Below are positions 34,441-43,897 of a DNA stretch of 63,722 nucleotides, in pieces. Position 1 is the first letter of the stretch; every line of letters starts with the position of its first letter. The translations under genes and the position numbers were made by a program. The notes under the pieces are model-generated. The model did not search any database, was not told the origin of the DNA, and worked only from the letters and a program-made list of their open reading frames with translations. The stretch is from Acidimicrobiaceae bacterium. Its GTDB lineage: Bacteria > Actinomycetota > Acidimicrobiia > Acidimicrobiales > Aldehydirespiratoraceae. Location of the stretch: contig JAPOYA010000042.1 in NCBI GenBank assembly GCA_026706815.1, forward strand, positions 1 through 63,722, written 5' to 3'.

Positions 34441-35145
34441 GTGTCCATCGTTGCGTTGCGCGGTGCGGTCGTGTTGCTCGGCCGCTTCCCGGCTCTTTCC
34501 GGGGTCGACCTCGAGGTCGACGCCGCGGAGGTCGTGTTGCTGCAGGGCCCCAACGGAGCTGGAAAATCGACGCTGCTGCGTTTCTGCGCCGGGCTTTTGC
34601 GCCCGCATTCGGGAAGCGCTGTGGTGTTGGGCCACGATCTACGCGAATCCCGCCCGGCGGTTCGCCGTTCGGTGGGTCTTCTGGGCCACGACACCGCCCT
34701 CTACGACGACCTGACGATCACCGAGAATCTTCAATTCTTGGCGAGGGCGTCGCGCATCGAGCTCGAAGCGGTGGGGTCTGCGCTGGATCGCCTTGGCGTC
34801 TCAGCGCGTTTGCACGACGTGGTTGCGGGCCGACTCTCGGCAGGTCAACGGCGCCGGGTTGCCCTAGCCGGCGTGGCTCTTCGCCGACCTGAGTTGTGGT
34901 TGCTTGACGAGCCTCACGCCGGGCTTGATCAATGGGGTCGAGACCTTGTCGACGGACTGGTTGCGGAAGCAGCGGCCGACGGCGCCACCGTACTGGTGGC
35001 CTCCCACGAACTTGATCGCACCCTCGATCTGGCCACGCGCCGCGTCACGGTAGCCGGCGGAGCAATCACCGCCGATGTGGTCGCCGCGGCGAGTGCTGTC
35101 GACCCTTCCGGCGTGCAGAGCAACAGGGGAGCTGATGTTTGCTGA
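34441..35145 (+). CDS. ccmA: heme exporter ATP-binding protein CcmA
   Basis: 234 aa ABC ATPase with Walker A GPNGAGKST, signature LSAGQRRRVALA, Walker B LWLLDEPHAGLD and switch ASHELDRT. In System I it drives release of holo-CcmE from CcmC together with CcmB. First gene of nine contiguous, co-directional genes for cytochrome c maturation. Overlaps ccmB by 11 bp. Confidence 0.88.
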   Translation: MSIVALRGAVVLLGRFPALSGVDLEVDAAEVVLLQGPNGAGKSTLLRFCAGLLRPHSGSAVVLGHDLRESRPAVRRSVGLLGHDTALYDDLTITENLQFLARASRIELEAVGSALDRLGVSARLHDVVAGRLSAGQRRRVALAGVALRRPELWLLDEPHAGLDQWGRDLVDGLVAEAAADGATVLVASHELDRTLDLATRRVTVAGGAITADVVAAASAVDPSGVQSNRGADVC

Positions 35146-35803
35146 TATCTGGCTTGTGATCAACAAAGACATTCGAATCGAATGGCGTTCACGCGTCACT
35201 CTGAGCCAGGTAGTGCCGTTTGCGCTGACCGTCCTTGTTCTTTTTGGATTTGCCCTTGATGCGAACCGTGAAGTCCTTGCCGCAGCCACTTCGGGCCTGT
35301 TCTGGCTGACCGTCTTGTTTGTGGCGGTCGTTGCTGTCCAACGATCGACCGCCATTGAGACAGCCGACGGCGCCCGCCGGGCTTTGCTGCTCGCGGGCAT
35401 TGAGCCGTCTTCGGTATTTGTTGGAAAAGCGCTCGCTGTAGCCGCGCAGATTCTGGGAGTCGAGGTGCTTATGGTGGGTGGTGTGCTGGTGTTCTACGAC
35501 GCGACTGTTGAGTCGCTCCCGCTGTTGCTGGCCACCTGCGCGGTGGCAACCCTTGCGATCGCGGCGAGCGGCACGCTGCTGGGCGCGTTGGCAGCTGGGG
35601 TTCGGGCCCGTGAGACGGTGTTGCCGATCTTGTTGCTGCCGGTGTTGGCGCCTGTGTTGATCGCTGCTTCGAGAGCCTTCGACGATGCGCTTGGAGTGGT
35701 CGCGGTCGACGGCTGGGCCTGGCTTGGGCTGTTGGCCGGTTTCGGGGCGGTCAATGCTCTCCTGGGAGCGTTGGCCTACGGTCCCCTGCTGGAGGAGACA
35801 TGA
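35135..35803 (+). CDS. ccmB: heme exporter membrane protein CcmB
   Basis: 222 aa, six predicted helices, close to the usual 220. ATG at 35135 with an AGGGGAGC ribosome-binding site inside ccmA. The sequence begins FADIWLVINKDIRIEWRSR, like CcmB's cytoplasmic entry, and has the LLLPVLAPVLIAASRA helix typical of the family. Works with CcmA and CcmC. Overlaps ccmC by 4 bp. Confidence 0.85.
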   Translation: MFADIWLVINKDIRIEWRSRVTLSQVVPFALTVLVLFGFALDANREVLAAATSGLFWLTVLFVAVVAVQRSTAIETADGARRALLLAGIEPSSVFVGKALAVAAQILGVEVLMVGGVLVFYDATVESLPLLLATCAVATLAIAASGTLLGALAAGVRARETVLPILLLPVLAPVLIAASRAFDDALGVVAVDGWAWLGLLAGFGAVNALLGALAYGPLLEET

Positions 35804-36552
35804 GCGCTGGCGCTGTCAAGACTGGGAGTCGGACCACCCGCCTGCTCGGTTTTGCGGTGCTTGTCGGCGTATTGGCGCTGATCCTGCTCGGGTTCTTCGG
35901 CGCGCCCGAAGACGATGAGCAAAGAGACGCGGTGCGCATGATCTTCGTTCACGTTCCGTCGGCCTTCCTCACCTACACGGCTCTGGTCATCACGGCGGTC
36001 GGCTCGGCGATGTGGCTGTGGAAGCGTTCGCGCTGGTGGGACATCGTGGCTCACTCGGCGGCCGAGATCGGTGTAATCTTCTGCGGTTTGACTCTCTTCA
36101 CGGGTTCGATCTGGGGTCGCCCGACCTGGAACACGTATTGGGACTGGGGCGATGTGAGGCTCGTCACCACCTTGATCCTCTTTTTGATGCTGGTCGGCTG
36201 TCTGGCGCTCAGATCAGCGGGGGGCGACGAAGACGCGGTGGCTACGCGTGCTGCTGTGGTCGGCTTGCTGGCCGCGGTCAACGTGCCGATCATCAATCGA
36301 TCTGTGGAGTGGTGGTCGAATCGCACACTGCATCAGAAATCGTCCTTGACAGACGGCAACCTCGAGGATCTCACTTTGTTCACGCTCGTTGTGGGGATCG
36401 TGGTTTGGGCTTTGTTCTTCGTGTGGGCGATGATCCATCGCTTCCGGATAGGTTGGCTGGAGCGTCAACTGCGGGCCATTGATTTGGAAACGGCGCTGGT
36501 TCAACGCCGGGCTGAGGCGTCGACCGAGTCCGCTGGGGAGACGAGCCAGTGA
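35800..36552 (+). CDS. ccmC: heme lyase/transport protein CcmC
   Basis: 250 aa with six helices and the tryptophan-rich WWD segment WGRPTWNTYWDWGDVRLVT. His residues near FVHVPSAF and NRSVEWW match the heme-ligand positions of CcmC. It attaches heme to CcmE in the periplasm-facing membrane. Overlaps both neighbours by 4 bp. Confidence 0.9.
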   Translation: MSAGAVKTGSRTTRLLGFAVLVGVLALILLGFFGAPEDDEQRDAVRMIFVHVPSAFLTYTALVITAVGSAMWLWKRSRWWDIVAHSAAEIGVIFCGLTLFTGSIWGRPTWNTYWDWGDVRLVTTLILFLMLVGCLALRSAGGDEDAVATRAAVVGLLAAVNVPIINRSVEWWSNRTLHQKSSLTDGNLEDLTLFTLVVGIVVWALFFVWAMIHRFRIGWLERQLRAIDLETALVQRRAEASTESAGETSQ

Positions 36553-36746
36553 CTCATCTCGGATATTTGCTGGTCGGCTGGGGCGTCAGCCTTGGCTGCG
36601 GAGTGTTGTACGCGGCGCGCCTGGTGCTCCGGGGACGCTCCCTGGCGGCCAGGGTTCCGGCGGGGCAACGCCGTTGGATGACCAGCGATGACGGCGCCGG
36701 TTCTGCTGCTGAGTCGGCCGCGCCGGACCGAGGGGCACCGTCGTGA
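36549..36746 (+). CDS. ccmD: CcmD-like small membrane protein
   Basis: 65 aa with one N-terminal helix (LGYLLVGWGVSLGCGVLYAARLVL) and a polar tail. Sequence is too short for a firm family match, but size, topology and position between ccmC and ccmE identify it as CcmD, which stabilises CcmC-CcmE. Overlaps by 4 bp on both sides. Confidence 0.72.
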   Translation: MTHLGYLLVGWGVSLGCGVLYAARLVLRGRSLAARVPAGQRRWMTSDDGAGSAAESAAPDRGAPS

Positions 36747-37288
36747 CCGGCGAGCTCACTCCCAGACCGCCGCGGCCGATGCGTGCTCGCAAGGCGCCGT
36801 GGGTTGCGGGGGTCGTCGTTCTGGCCGTTGCGGCGGCCGTGGCCGCGTTGATCGTGAACCTTGTCGAAGGATCGCTGTATTTCTACAACGCCGATGAAGC
36901 TGTTGAGGAGCGCGCGGACATCGGCGACAGGCGCTTCACGCTGCAGGGCGCCCCGATCGGCTGCTCGATAGTCGAGGGGTTCAGCGGCGACGAACCGGTG
37001 GTTGCGTTCAGTCTGTCCTTCGGCGGCGCCGCCGTCGACGTCGTTCATCATGGCGACCCTGCTGAACTGTTCCAGGCAGACGTGCCCGTGGTGCTCGACG
37101 GCGCCTGGGTTGAACAGCCGCCGCCGGTCGAGGGTTTCGCGGGCATCGCGGACGACGGTTGGCATTTCTCGTCGGACCGGATGCGTGTCAAGCACGACAA
37201 CGACTACATCAACGACGACGAATATGCAGAGCGGTCGGCCCTCAGCGACGCGGGAGCGGATTCGACCGGGGTGGTCTGCGAGGCGTGA
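36743..37288 (+). CDS. ccmE: periplasmic heme chaperone CcmE
   Basis: 181 aa with an N-terminal signal anchor (about residues 17-40), an OB-fold domain and the heme-binding H-x3-Y motif in RVKHDNDY. The His is kept, unlike the Cys variant of some archaea and delta-proteobacteria. An acidic tail follows. It carries heme from CcmC to CcmF. Overlaps ccmF in a GTGA junction. Confidence 0.87.
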   Translation: MTGELTPRPPRPMRARKAPWVAGVVVLAVAAAVAALIVNLVEGSLYFYNADEAVEERADIGDRRFTLQGAPIGCSIVEGFSGDEPVVAFSLSFGGAAVDVVHHGDPAELFQADVPVVLDGAWVEQPPPVEGFAGIADDGWHFSSDRMRVKHDNDYINDDEYAERSALSDAGADSTGVVCEA

Positions 37289-39270
37289 GCAACGTCACCC
37301 TCGGTGCTCTTCTTGTCGCCCTGGGAGCGGCCGGCGCGTTGGCCGGCGTTGGTGTGGCAGTCCTCGGGCTGCTCGGCCGAAGGCGTGGCTGGTGGCGTGA
37401 CTCGGCGATGCTGGTCGGGTTGATGGCGGCCGCGGCGGGTGGCGCGTTCCTGGTCATGGAACGGGCTCTGATTACCCGTGACTTCACAGTTTCGTTCGTG
37501 GCGCAACATGGCTCGTCGCGCACCCCGGCAGTTTTCAACGTGGCAACGCTGTGGTCTGCGCTGGAGGGTTCGATCTTGTTGTGGACGCTGGTGCTCTGCG
37601 GCTACGTCGTGGCCGTCGTCATCAAGTTCCGGGACCGTCGGGACGATCCCATGATGGCCTGGGTGATGCTGACGCTGTTCGTCGTGTGCGGGTTCTTCTT
37701 TCTGCTCATGGTCGGACCGGCCAGGCCGTTCACCTCGTTCGACCCGCTGCCTTTCGCGAACGGTCAGCCTTTCGACGGGCCCGGCCCCAACCCGCTGCTG
37801 CAGAACCACATACTGATGGCGTTTCATCCCCCCATCCTCTATCTCGGTTATGTGGGCTTCACGGTTCCTTTCGCTTTCGCGATCGGCGCGTTGGCGACCG
37901 GCAGAGTGGGGGAGGGCTGGCTGCTGGCCACAAGGCGCTGGACGGTGATGGCCTGGGGTTTGTTGACGCTGGGAGTGGTGCTCGGCGCCTGGTGGAGTTA
38001 TGAGACTCTCGGATGGGGCGGCTACTGGGGTTGGGATCCAGTGGAGAACGTCTCGCTGCTCCCGTGGCTCACCGGCACGGCCTTCATACATTCGGTGATG
38101 GTGCAGGAGAGGCGGGGGATGTTGCGGGTGTGGAACTTGTCGCTGGTCATTGCGACTTTCGCGCTCACGATCCTGGGCACCTTCATCACCCGTTCCGGCG
38201 TGCTCGAATCAGTTCACGCGTTCGTGGAATCGGGCATCGGACCGTGGTTCCTCAGCTTCTTCGGGCTGATTGTGGTGATCTCGCTGGGGTTGATCGCCTG
38301 GCGTGGCGATGCACTCCGCGCGCCGGGGCGAATTGATTCTCCGGCATCGCGTGAAGGCGCGTTCTTGATGAACAATGTGCTGTTCGCGGCGTTTGCGTTC
38401 GTGGTGTTGCTGGGGACGATCTTTCCGCTGATCGTGGAAGCCTTCGATGGGCGAACCCTCACTGTGGGCAGTCCATATTTCGAACGGATGACCATGCCGA
38501 TCGGGTTCGTGCTGCTCTTTTTGATGGCTGTTGCGCCTGTTCTCCCTTGGCGCAAGGCCTCAGCGGGAGTCTTGAGCGACCGGCTCATTCGGCCTGCTTG
38601 GTCAGGCGTGGGGGCTATTGTGCTGAGCGTCTTGGCGGGGGCCCGCGGCTGGGCGCCGTTGCTGGCCTTCGGCCTCGGAGGTTTTGCTGGTGGAGCTGCT
38701 CTTCGCCAGCTTGTTCTGGCCACCCGGCGCCAGGGATGGAGCGGTCTGACCGGCCGCACCAACGGAGGCATGATCGTACACCTTGGCGTGGTCTTGATCG
38801 CGGTTGCGCTGGCGGCGAGCAACTCCTATGTCCGCCAGGAGACTTTTGAGATGACGCCTGGTGCGACAGCCGAGTTGTCTGGTCATACGTTCGCTTTTCT
38901 CGGCACTGAAGTGGTCGAGTATTCAAACAGGGTTGAGCGCAGAGCCGCTGTGCGGATCGACGGGGGACAGGTGTACGAGCCGGCTGTCGCCGTCTACGGC
39001 TTCGCAGGTCGGCTGATCGGGATCCCGTCGGTTCGCTCTACGTTGACCGACGATGTGGCTTTGTCGATTGCGGAGATGTCCGACGATGGTCAGACCATCT
39101 TCTTGCGAGTGACGATTCAGCCGCTGATCGTGTGGTTGTGGATCGGCGGGTTTGTGATGGCTGCGGGCACATTGTTGGCGGTCGCCGGTGGGAGCCGTCG
39201 ATCTCCCATTGCACCGGTCTCGGCCCCGGTGTCGGCAGCTGATGAGAGCGGGAAGGCGCTTGCGCAATGA
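37285..39270 (+). CDS. ccmF: cytochrome c heme lyase subunit CcmF
   Basis: 661 aa from the GTG at 37285, many membrane helices. The WWD domain reads WGGYWGWDPVENVSLLPWL and is followed by the FITRSGVLESVHAF stretch, both hallmarks of CcmF. It ligates heme to CXXCH apocytochromes together with CcmH and CcmI. The C-terminal periplasmic loop and final helix are complete. Confidence 0.93.
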   Translation: MSNVTLGALLVALGAAGALAGVGVAVLGLLGRRRGWWRDSAMLVGLMAAAAGGAFLVMERALITRDFTVSFVAQHGSSRTPAVFNVATLWSALEGSILLWTLVLCGYVVAVVIKFRDRRDDPMMAWVMLTLFVVCGFFFLLMVGPARPFTSFDPLPFANGQPFDGPGPNPLLQNHILMAFHPPILYLGYVGFTVPFAFAIGALATGRVGEGWLLATRRWTVMAWGLLTLGVVLGAWWSYETLGWGGYWGWDPVENVSLLPWLTGTAFIHSVMVQERRGMLRVWNLSLVIATFALTILGTFITRSGVLESVHAFVESGIGPWFLSFFGLIVVISLGLIAWRGDALRAPGRIDSPASREGAFLMNNVLFAAFAFVVLLGTIFPLIVEAFDGRTLTVGSPYFERMTMPIGFVLLFLMAVAPVLPWRKASAGVLSDRLIRPAWSGVGAIVLSVLAGARGWAPLLAFGLGGFAGGAALRQLVLATRRQGWSGLTGRTNGGMIVHLGVVLIAVALAASNSYVRQETFEMTPGATAELSGHTFAFLGTEVVEYSNRVERRAAVRIDGGQVYEPAVAVYGFAGRLIGIPSVRSTLTDDVALSIAEMSDDGQTIFLRVTIQPLIVWLWIGGFVMAAGTLLAVAGGSRRSPIAPVSAPVSAADESGKALAQ

Positions 39271-39827
39271 CCGCGACCGCCGAGACTCCGAGGCGGACCG
39301 TGTGGATTGTGGTCCCCGTTGCGGTCGTGATGTTGCTGTTGTTGTTGCTGTTCGCAATTCGCGATGCGGGGACCGGCAGCGGTAGCGAGGTGATCGGGAA
39401 AGGCCGCTTGGCGCCGGCTATCATCGGTCCGACGATCGCTGGTGGGGATTTCGACTTGGACGACCAGCGCGGCCGTTTCGTGGTTGTCAACTTCTTCTCC
39501 ACGACATGCGTGCCCTGTATCCGCGAACATCCGGAACTGGTCAGTTTTCATGAGGCGCATGCGCCGTCGGGCTTTGCCGAGGTCGTGTCGGTGGCCTTCG
39601 ACGACAGCGCTGCCAATGTGGCCGCTTTCTTCGAGGCCAACGGGGGGGATTGGCCGGTTCTTGCTAGCGACACCGGTTCGATCGCGGTGGCCTACGGCGT
39701 CCCGTTGGTGCCGGAGAGCGTCGTCGTCGCCGACAACGGCGAGGTCATCGACAAGTTGATCGGCGGCGTCACCCGTTCACAGATCGAGACGGTGATTGCC
39801 GCTTATATCGAGGAGTCGCAAGCATGA
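39267..39827 (+). CDS. ccmG: thioredoxin-like CcmG/DsbE
   Basis: 186 aa with an N-terminal anchor (about residues 11-30) and a thioredoxin fold carrying CVPC in FFSTTCVPCIREH. The cis-Pro region is VPLVPESVVVADNGEV. It reduces disulfides of apocytochrome CXXCH for heme ligation. Overlaps by 4 bp on both sides. Confidence 0.87.
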   Translation: MTATAETPRRTVWIVVPVAVVMLLLLLLFAIRDAGTGSGSEVIGKGRLAPAIIGPTIAGGDFDLDDQRGRFVVVNFFSTTCVPCIREHPELVSFHEAHAPSGFAEVVSVAFDDSAANVAAFFEANGGDWPVLASDTGSIAVAYGVPLVPESVVVADNGEVIDKLIGGVTRSQIETVIAAYIEESQA

Positions 39828-40423
39828 CCCGTCGAGCCGGTCCACCGATGGGCAAGCGGGTGACTCGGCGCTGGTCGGCCTGGTTGGGCGTTGTGGTGAT
39901 CGGTGGATCCGCCTTCCTCTACGGGGCGGTTGATGAAGGTCCTCCCCGCACAGATGCGGACCGCGTCTATTCGCTGGCGCAGAACTTCGGCTGTCCGGTG
40001 TGTGATGGGCAGTCCGTGGCGGAATCAGACACGGTCGTGGCTCGCAACATTCGCCAGCAGATCGCTCGCCGAGTGGACGAAGGCCGCAGCGACGAAATGA
40101 TCATCGCCGAGCTCGAAGCCGTATTCCCGGGCAACGACTACACGCCTGCTGCGTCGGGATTGTCGAGTCTGGTGTGGATTCTTCCTGTTGTTGCCGGGGC
40201 TGGCGCGCTCGCTGGGCTCTTTGTGGTCTTCAGGCGTTGGCGGCAGGAAATCGACTCGGGCGCCAGTCCTGCCGATGAGCGTCTTGTCGCCCGGTTCCTT
40301 CGCGAGTCCGCCGCCGGAGGCGAGGGCGTCCTGGGAGGAGCTGTGGATGATCCGAGGGGGGGCGTGGTCTGCCCGGATGGGAATGCGCAGACCGACGGGC
40401 AAGGCGATGTCCGACAGCCGTGA
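39824..40423 (+). CDS. ccmH: CcmH/CycL-type apocytochrome thiol reductase
   Basis: 199 aa. Signal anchor near the start, then the CcmH domain: FGCPVCDGQSVAESDT with its redox C-x2-C, IRQQIARRVDEG and DEMIIAELEAVF, and a second membrane helix (about residues 108-130). The C-terminal 40 residues are atypical Gly-rich sequence. Overlaps the next gene by 17 bp. Confidence 0.88.
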   Translation: MTRRAGPPMGKRVTRRWSAWLGVVVIGGSAFLYGAVDEGPPRTDADRVYSLAQNFGCPVCDGQSVAESDTVVARNIRQQIARRVDEGRSDEMIIAELEAVFPGNDYTPAASGLSSLVWILPVVAGAGALAGLFVVFRRWRQEIDSGASPADERLVARFLRESAAGGEGVLGGAVDDPRGGVVCPDGNAQTDGQGDVRQP

Positions 40424-41618
40424 AGCTGCGATGGAGCGGGAGCGTGATTTCCTGTTCGCGTCGCTCGCGGATCTTGAAGCCGAACATGAGGCGGGCGACC
40501 TCGACGAAGCCGACTTCGTCGAGTTGAGGTCGCATTACGTCGCCCGTGCCGCCGACAGCATTCGAGCACTTGAAGCCGCTGCCGCAGAGCCAAGCGTTGC
40601 GGAGTCCGGCGCCAGTGCGCCCGACGGCATTGGGCCAAGCGCCGGTCGGCAGCGTGCGGCCGGCAAACGAGGTGCGAGGTCGTGGGGTCGGGCTGTGCTA
40701 TGGGCGTCGGTCATCGCACTCACAGCAACCTTGGCAGGCGTGGCCCTGGCGGACTTCTCTGGCAGCCGCGGGGCCGGTGATCAGATCACAGGCGATATCC
40801 GCGAGTCGGTTCGCTCACGGCTTTTCGACGCCCGCGAGGCGATGGGCGATCAAGACCTGGATCGGGCGATCGCGATTTACGACGATGTGCTGACCGATGA
40901 GCCCTCCAATGCTGAGGCGCTGGCTTATCGAGGCTGGCTGACGAATCTGGCCGGTGACCCTCTGCCGGCCCGTGATTTCGTCGAAGAGGCGGTTGCAGCG
41001 GATTCGAGCTTTCCCGACGCGCGGGTCTTCGCGGCTTCGTTGGCGTTGGCGGCGGGAGAGCCGTTGGTCGCCGGTGACCATCTCGACGCTCTGGACCGGA
41101 TCGACAGCCCAGCGTTCATCTCGCAGCTTGTTGAGGCTCAGCAACTTGACCTGAGAGTCGCCGAAGCGGCGGGCCCGGCAGCGGTTTCACTGGTTGCGCC
41201 GGTGCTCGAAGGAGCTGCCTACGATCCCGCGGAGATACCGGTGCGCCATGTGTCGGCCGCGGCGGACCATCTGGCCGCGACGGGCCGGATTGACGACGGG
41301 TTGGCGCTCTTTTCGGCGATGCTTGCGAGTTCGGGCGACGATCCCGACGTGTTGGTCGCGCTGGCCTGGTTCCTGGCCCGCGCCTCGGTCGGGGTTGAAG
41401 CGGGCATGACCACTGCGCGTTCCTATCTCGACGCGGTCATCGAAGCCGACCCGGGCCGTCCCGACGCCTTGGTCTACCGTGCTCTGGTGCGCTTGCAGCT
41501 TGAAGATCGTCAGGGTGCCGCGGCCGATCTTGCCGCTTACGACGCTTTGGAGGTGGTGCGCCGCGACCTGGACCGGTTGCTCGTGGAGACCGGACTGCGC
41601 GACGTGCTCGCCCAATAG
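40407..41618 (+). CDS. ccmI: CcmI-like TPR protein
   Basis: 403 aa from the ATG at 40407. The opening RERDFLFASLADLEAEHEAGDLDEADF is the CcmI N-terminal signature, followed by a helix (about residues 90-112) and TPR-like repeats (AIAIYDDVLTDEPSNAEALAYRGWL and relatives). CcmI chaperones apocytochrome to the CcmF/H ligation complex. Last gene of the ccm operon. The frame continues upstream to 40188 but overlaps ccmH, so the internal ATG is preferred. Confidence 0.8.
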   Translation: MSDSREAAMERERDFLFASLADLEAEHEAGDLDEADFVELRSHYVARAADSIRALEAAAAEPSVAESGASAPDGIGPSAGRQRAAGKRGARSWGRAVLWASVIALTATLAGVALADFSGSRGAGDQITGDIRESVRSRLFDAREAMGDQDLDRAIAIYDDVLTDEPSNAEALAYRGWLTNLAGDPLPARDFVEEAVAADSSFPDARVFAASLALAAGEPLVAGDHLDALDRIDSPAFISQLVEAQQLDLRVAEAAGPAAVSLVAPVLEGAAYDPAEIPVRHVSAAADHLAATGRIDDGLALFSAMLASSGDDPDVLVALAWFLARASVGVEAGMTTARSYLDAVIEADPGRPDALVYRALVRLQLEDRQGAAADLAAYDALEVVRRDLDRLLVETGLRDVLAQ

Positions 41619-41698
41619 CGGATCTGCTCCGACCCGCCCGACTTGCGCGGCTCCGGCTGCGCCCGGCGAGGGTGCCGCGCTACCATGAGGCCGAATCT

Positions 41699-43879
41699 AT
41701 GGACCGTTTTCGGAACCTTGATCTTGGCCGCGTTGCGATCCTGCTGCTCTTGGTGATCGGCACCGCGGCGTTGTTGACTCGGAACCAGTGGGACTGGTTC
41801 TTCGCCTCTGCCGAACCGCGCACAGAGGACGTCTCAGCCGAGCAGATCGCAATAGCCGACGTCGACCCGGTCGCGGAGCGCCTGTACCGGGTCCGCCCCG
41901 ACAACGGCTCTGAGGTCAGCTATCGAGTGCGGGAGCGACTCGCAGGCAATTCTCGGATGACAGTGGGCACGACAACGGTGGTAGCGGGTGACATAAAGGT
42001 CAATGTCGTCGACCCGAGCCTCTCACAGGTGGGGGAGATCGTTGTCAACGTCGAGATGTTCCGTTCAGATTCGACCCTGCGCGACAAGCGGATCCGCCAC
42101 GACTTCCTGGAGTCGACTCACTGGCCGTTCGCCCGCTTCGAGCCCACGGCCATCGATGGGCTTGACGCCGTCTTCGCAGACGGCGGCAGCTATGGGGTTT
42201 CCATCACGGGTGACTTGACCGTCAAGGAGACCACTCTCGAGGAGACTTTCAGCGGCACGGTCACCGTCGGCCCGGACCGGCTCACCGCCTCGATGTCTGC
42301 GACTGTGCTGAGCAGCGACTACGACGTCGGGCCGATCAACATCGCCCGCTTGGCCCATACCGACGACGAAGTCGAGTTGCTTTTTGAACTGGTCGCCGAT
42401 CGGGTCTACGCAGGTTCGGAGTCCAGAGCGGACCTGAACCGCGGCCTTCCTCGATTTGAGATTGCCGGCGGTGCGTTTGCGGCGCATGTCCAACCGATCC
42501 TTGAAACCCGCTGCGTGTCGTGCCACACGGCCGGCGGACCGGGCTGGAGCACTCTGGCCTTCGACACCGCGGGCCAGGCCGCCGAAGTGGCTCAAGACAT
42601 AGCGCTGGTTGTGCAGACTCGTTTCATGCCTCCCTGGCTGCCTTCGGACCTGAGCCCGGCCTTCGAGCACGACTGGTCGCTGAGCGATGAGGAGATCACC
42701 GTGGTCAGCGACTGGGCTGAAGCCGGCGGGGGGCTCGACGTCGCGGCCGACACTCCATTGACAGCGCGGGTGCAGGCTGTGCTGCCGATAGAGGAGGACC
42801 AGAAGATTCCACCAAGGGACGGCCCCTATACCGGCTATTCTGATGCCGACGGCGATCCGCTCAAAGCCGACGACTACCGCTGCCAGGTTCATGAGGTCAG
42901 CGACCCGGAGGGCGACGGCACCTGGGTCAAGGGGTTCGAGTTCCGACCCGATCAGACCTCTGTCGTCCACCACGCGATCGTTTACAGGGTGCCTGCTTCC
43001 GCGGCCGGCGAGGTGAAGGCCAAGATCGCGGCCGAGGACCGGATCGAAGCTGATTCCGGGTTGTCGGACGAGCCGGGCTGGACCTGCTTCGGGCTGTCGG
43101 GTCTGTCGTCGCAGGAGGTATATTCGATTCAGGGTTGGGCGCCGGGGCAGTCGCCGACCATTTACCCCGACGGCTACGGCATCTATCTCTACCCGGGCGA
43201 CATGATCGTCAACCAGATCCATTACCACTACGACCACGACACTCCCGCAGACGGTTCGTGGATCATCCTCGACACCGCCGACCCCTCCGAGGTTGCCGCG
43301 GGGATAACCCACATCACCGGCTCCTCGTATCTGACTCCGGCCGAGGTGCCCTGCACGCCCGAGGAGCAGAGGATCGCGCAGCAACGGGCTGAGACCATCG
43401 ACGGCTACGTGAACCTCTGCATCCGCGAGAACGTGCTTAAGGAGATCGGCGAGAAGTACGACAGCTTCGCTACTTTCATCCCCGATTCCCTGCTGCGACG
43501 CTGTGGAGGGACGGTCGACGACTACGACGATCTCGACGGTTCGGTCGGCCACAGCTCGTGTGACATGAGGGTTCGGGACCCGGGGACGATCCACACGGTG
43601 CTCGGGCACATGCACGAGTTCGGCGCGGCTTACCGGATGACTCTCAACCCCGACACCCCCGAGGAGCGGATCCTGCTCGACATCCCGGTCTGGGATTTCG
43701 AGTGGCAGCTCAACTACGCACCGGTCGAGGACATCCGCGTCGATACCGCAGACGTCGTGCGGTTCGAGTGCTGGTGGGATCGCACCCTCAAGTTCATGCC
43801 GGAGCCGCGCTACATCACCTGGAACGAGGGAACGGTCGACGAGATGTGCTTCTCGTCGATCTCAGTCCTGCCCGACTGA
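41699..43879 (+). CDS. YceI / cytochrome c / copper type II monooxygenase fusion protein
   Basis: 726 aa from the ATG at 41699. A signal anchor (about residues 11-27) is followed by a YceI-like lipocalin domain (about 60-235), then a heme-binding CVSCH (272-276) in a truncated cytochrome-like segment of about 110 residues with the Met-bearing QTRFMPPWLPS. The remainder is a peptidylglycine/dopamine-type copper monooxygenase fold with VVHHAIVY (His424, His425), IHYHYD (His508, His510) and GHMHEFG (His637, His639). It lies 80 bp downstream of the ccm operon, which would supply its heme. Substrate unknown; an oxidase or monooxygenase reaction with internal electron delivery is inferred. Confidence 0.78.
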   Translation: MDRFRNLDLGRVAILLLLVIGTAALLTRNQWDWFFASAEPRTEDVSAEQIAIADVDPVAERLYRVRPDNGSEVSYRVRERLAGNSRMTVGTTTVVAGDIKVNVVDPSLSQVGEIVVNVEMFRSDSTLRDKRIRHDFLESTHWPFARFEPTAIDGLDAVFADGGSYGVSITGDLTVKETTLEETFSGTVTVGPDRLTASMSATVLSSDYDVGPINIARLAHTDDEVELLFELVADRVYAGSESRADLNRGLPRFEIAGGAFAAHVQPILETRCVSCHTAGGPGWSTLAFDTAGQAAEVAQDIALVVQTRFMPPWLPSDLSPAFEHDWSLSDEEITVVSDWAEAGGGLDVAADTPLTARVQAVLPIEEDQKIPPRDGPYTGYSDADGDPLKADDYRCQVHEVSDPEGDGTWVKGFEFRPDQTSVVHHAIVYRVPASAAGEVKAKIAAEDRIEADSGLSDEPGWTCFGLSGLSSQEVYSIQGWAPGQSPTIYPDGYGIYLYPGDMIVNQIHYHYDHDTPADGSWIILDTADPSEVAAGITHITGSSYLTPAEVPCTPEEQRIAQQRAETIDGYVNLCIRENVLKEIGEKYDSFATFIPDSLLRRCGGTVDDYDDLDGSVGHSSCDMRVRDPGTIHTVLGHMHEFGAAYRMTLNPDTPEERILLDIPVWDFEWQLNYAPVEDIRVDTADVVRFECWWDRTLKFMPEPRYITWNEGTVDEMCFSSISVLPD

Positions 43880-43897
43880 GGCCCGCCGGTTCAGGGG

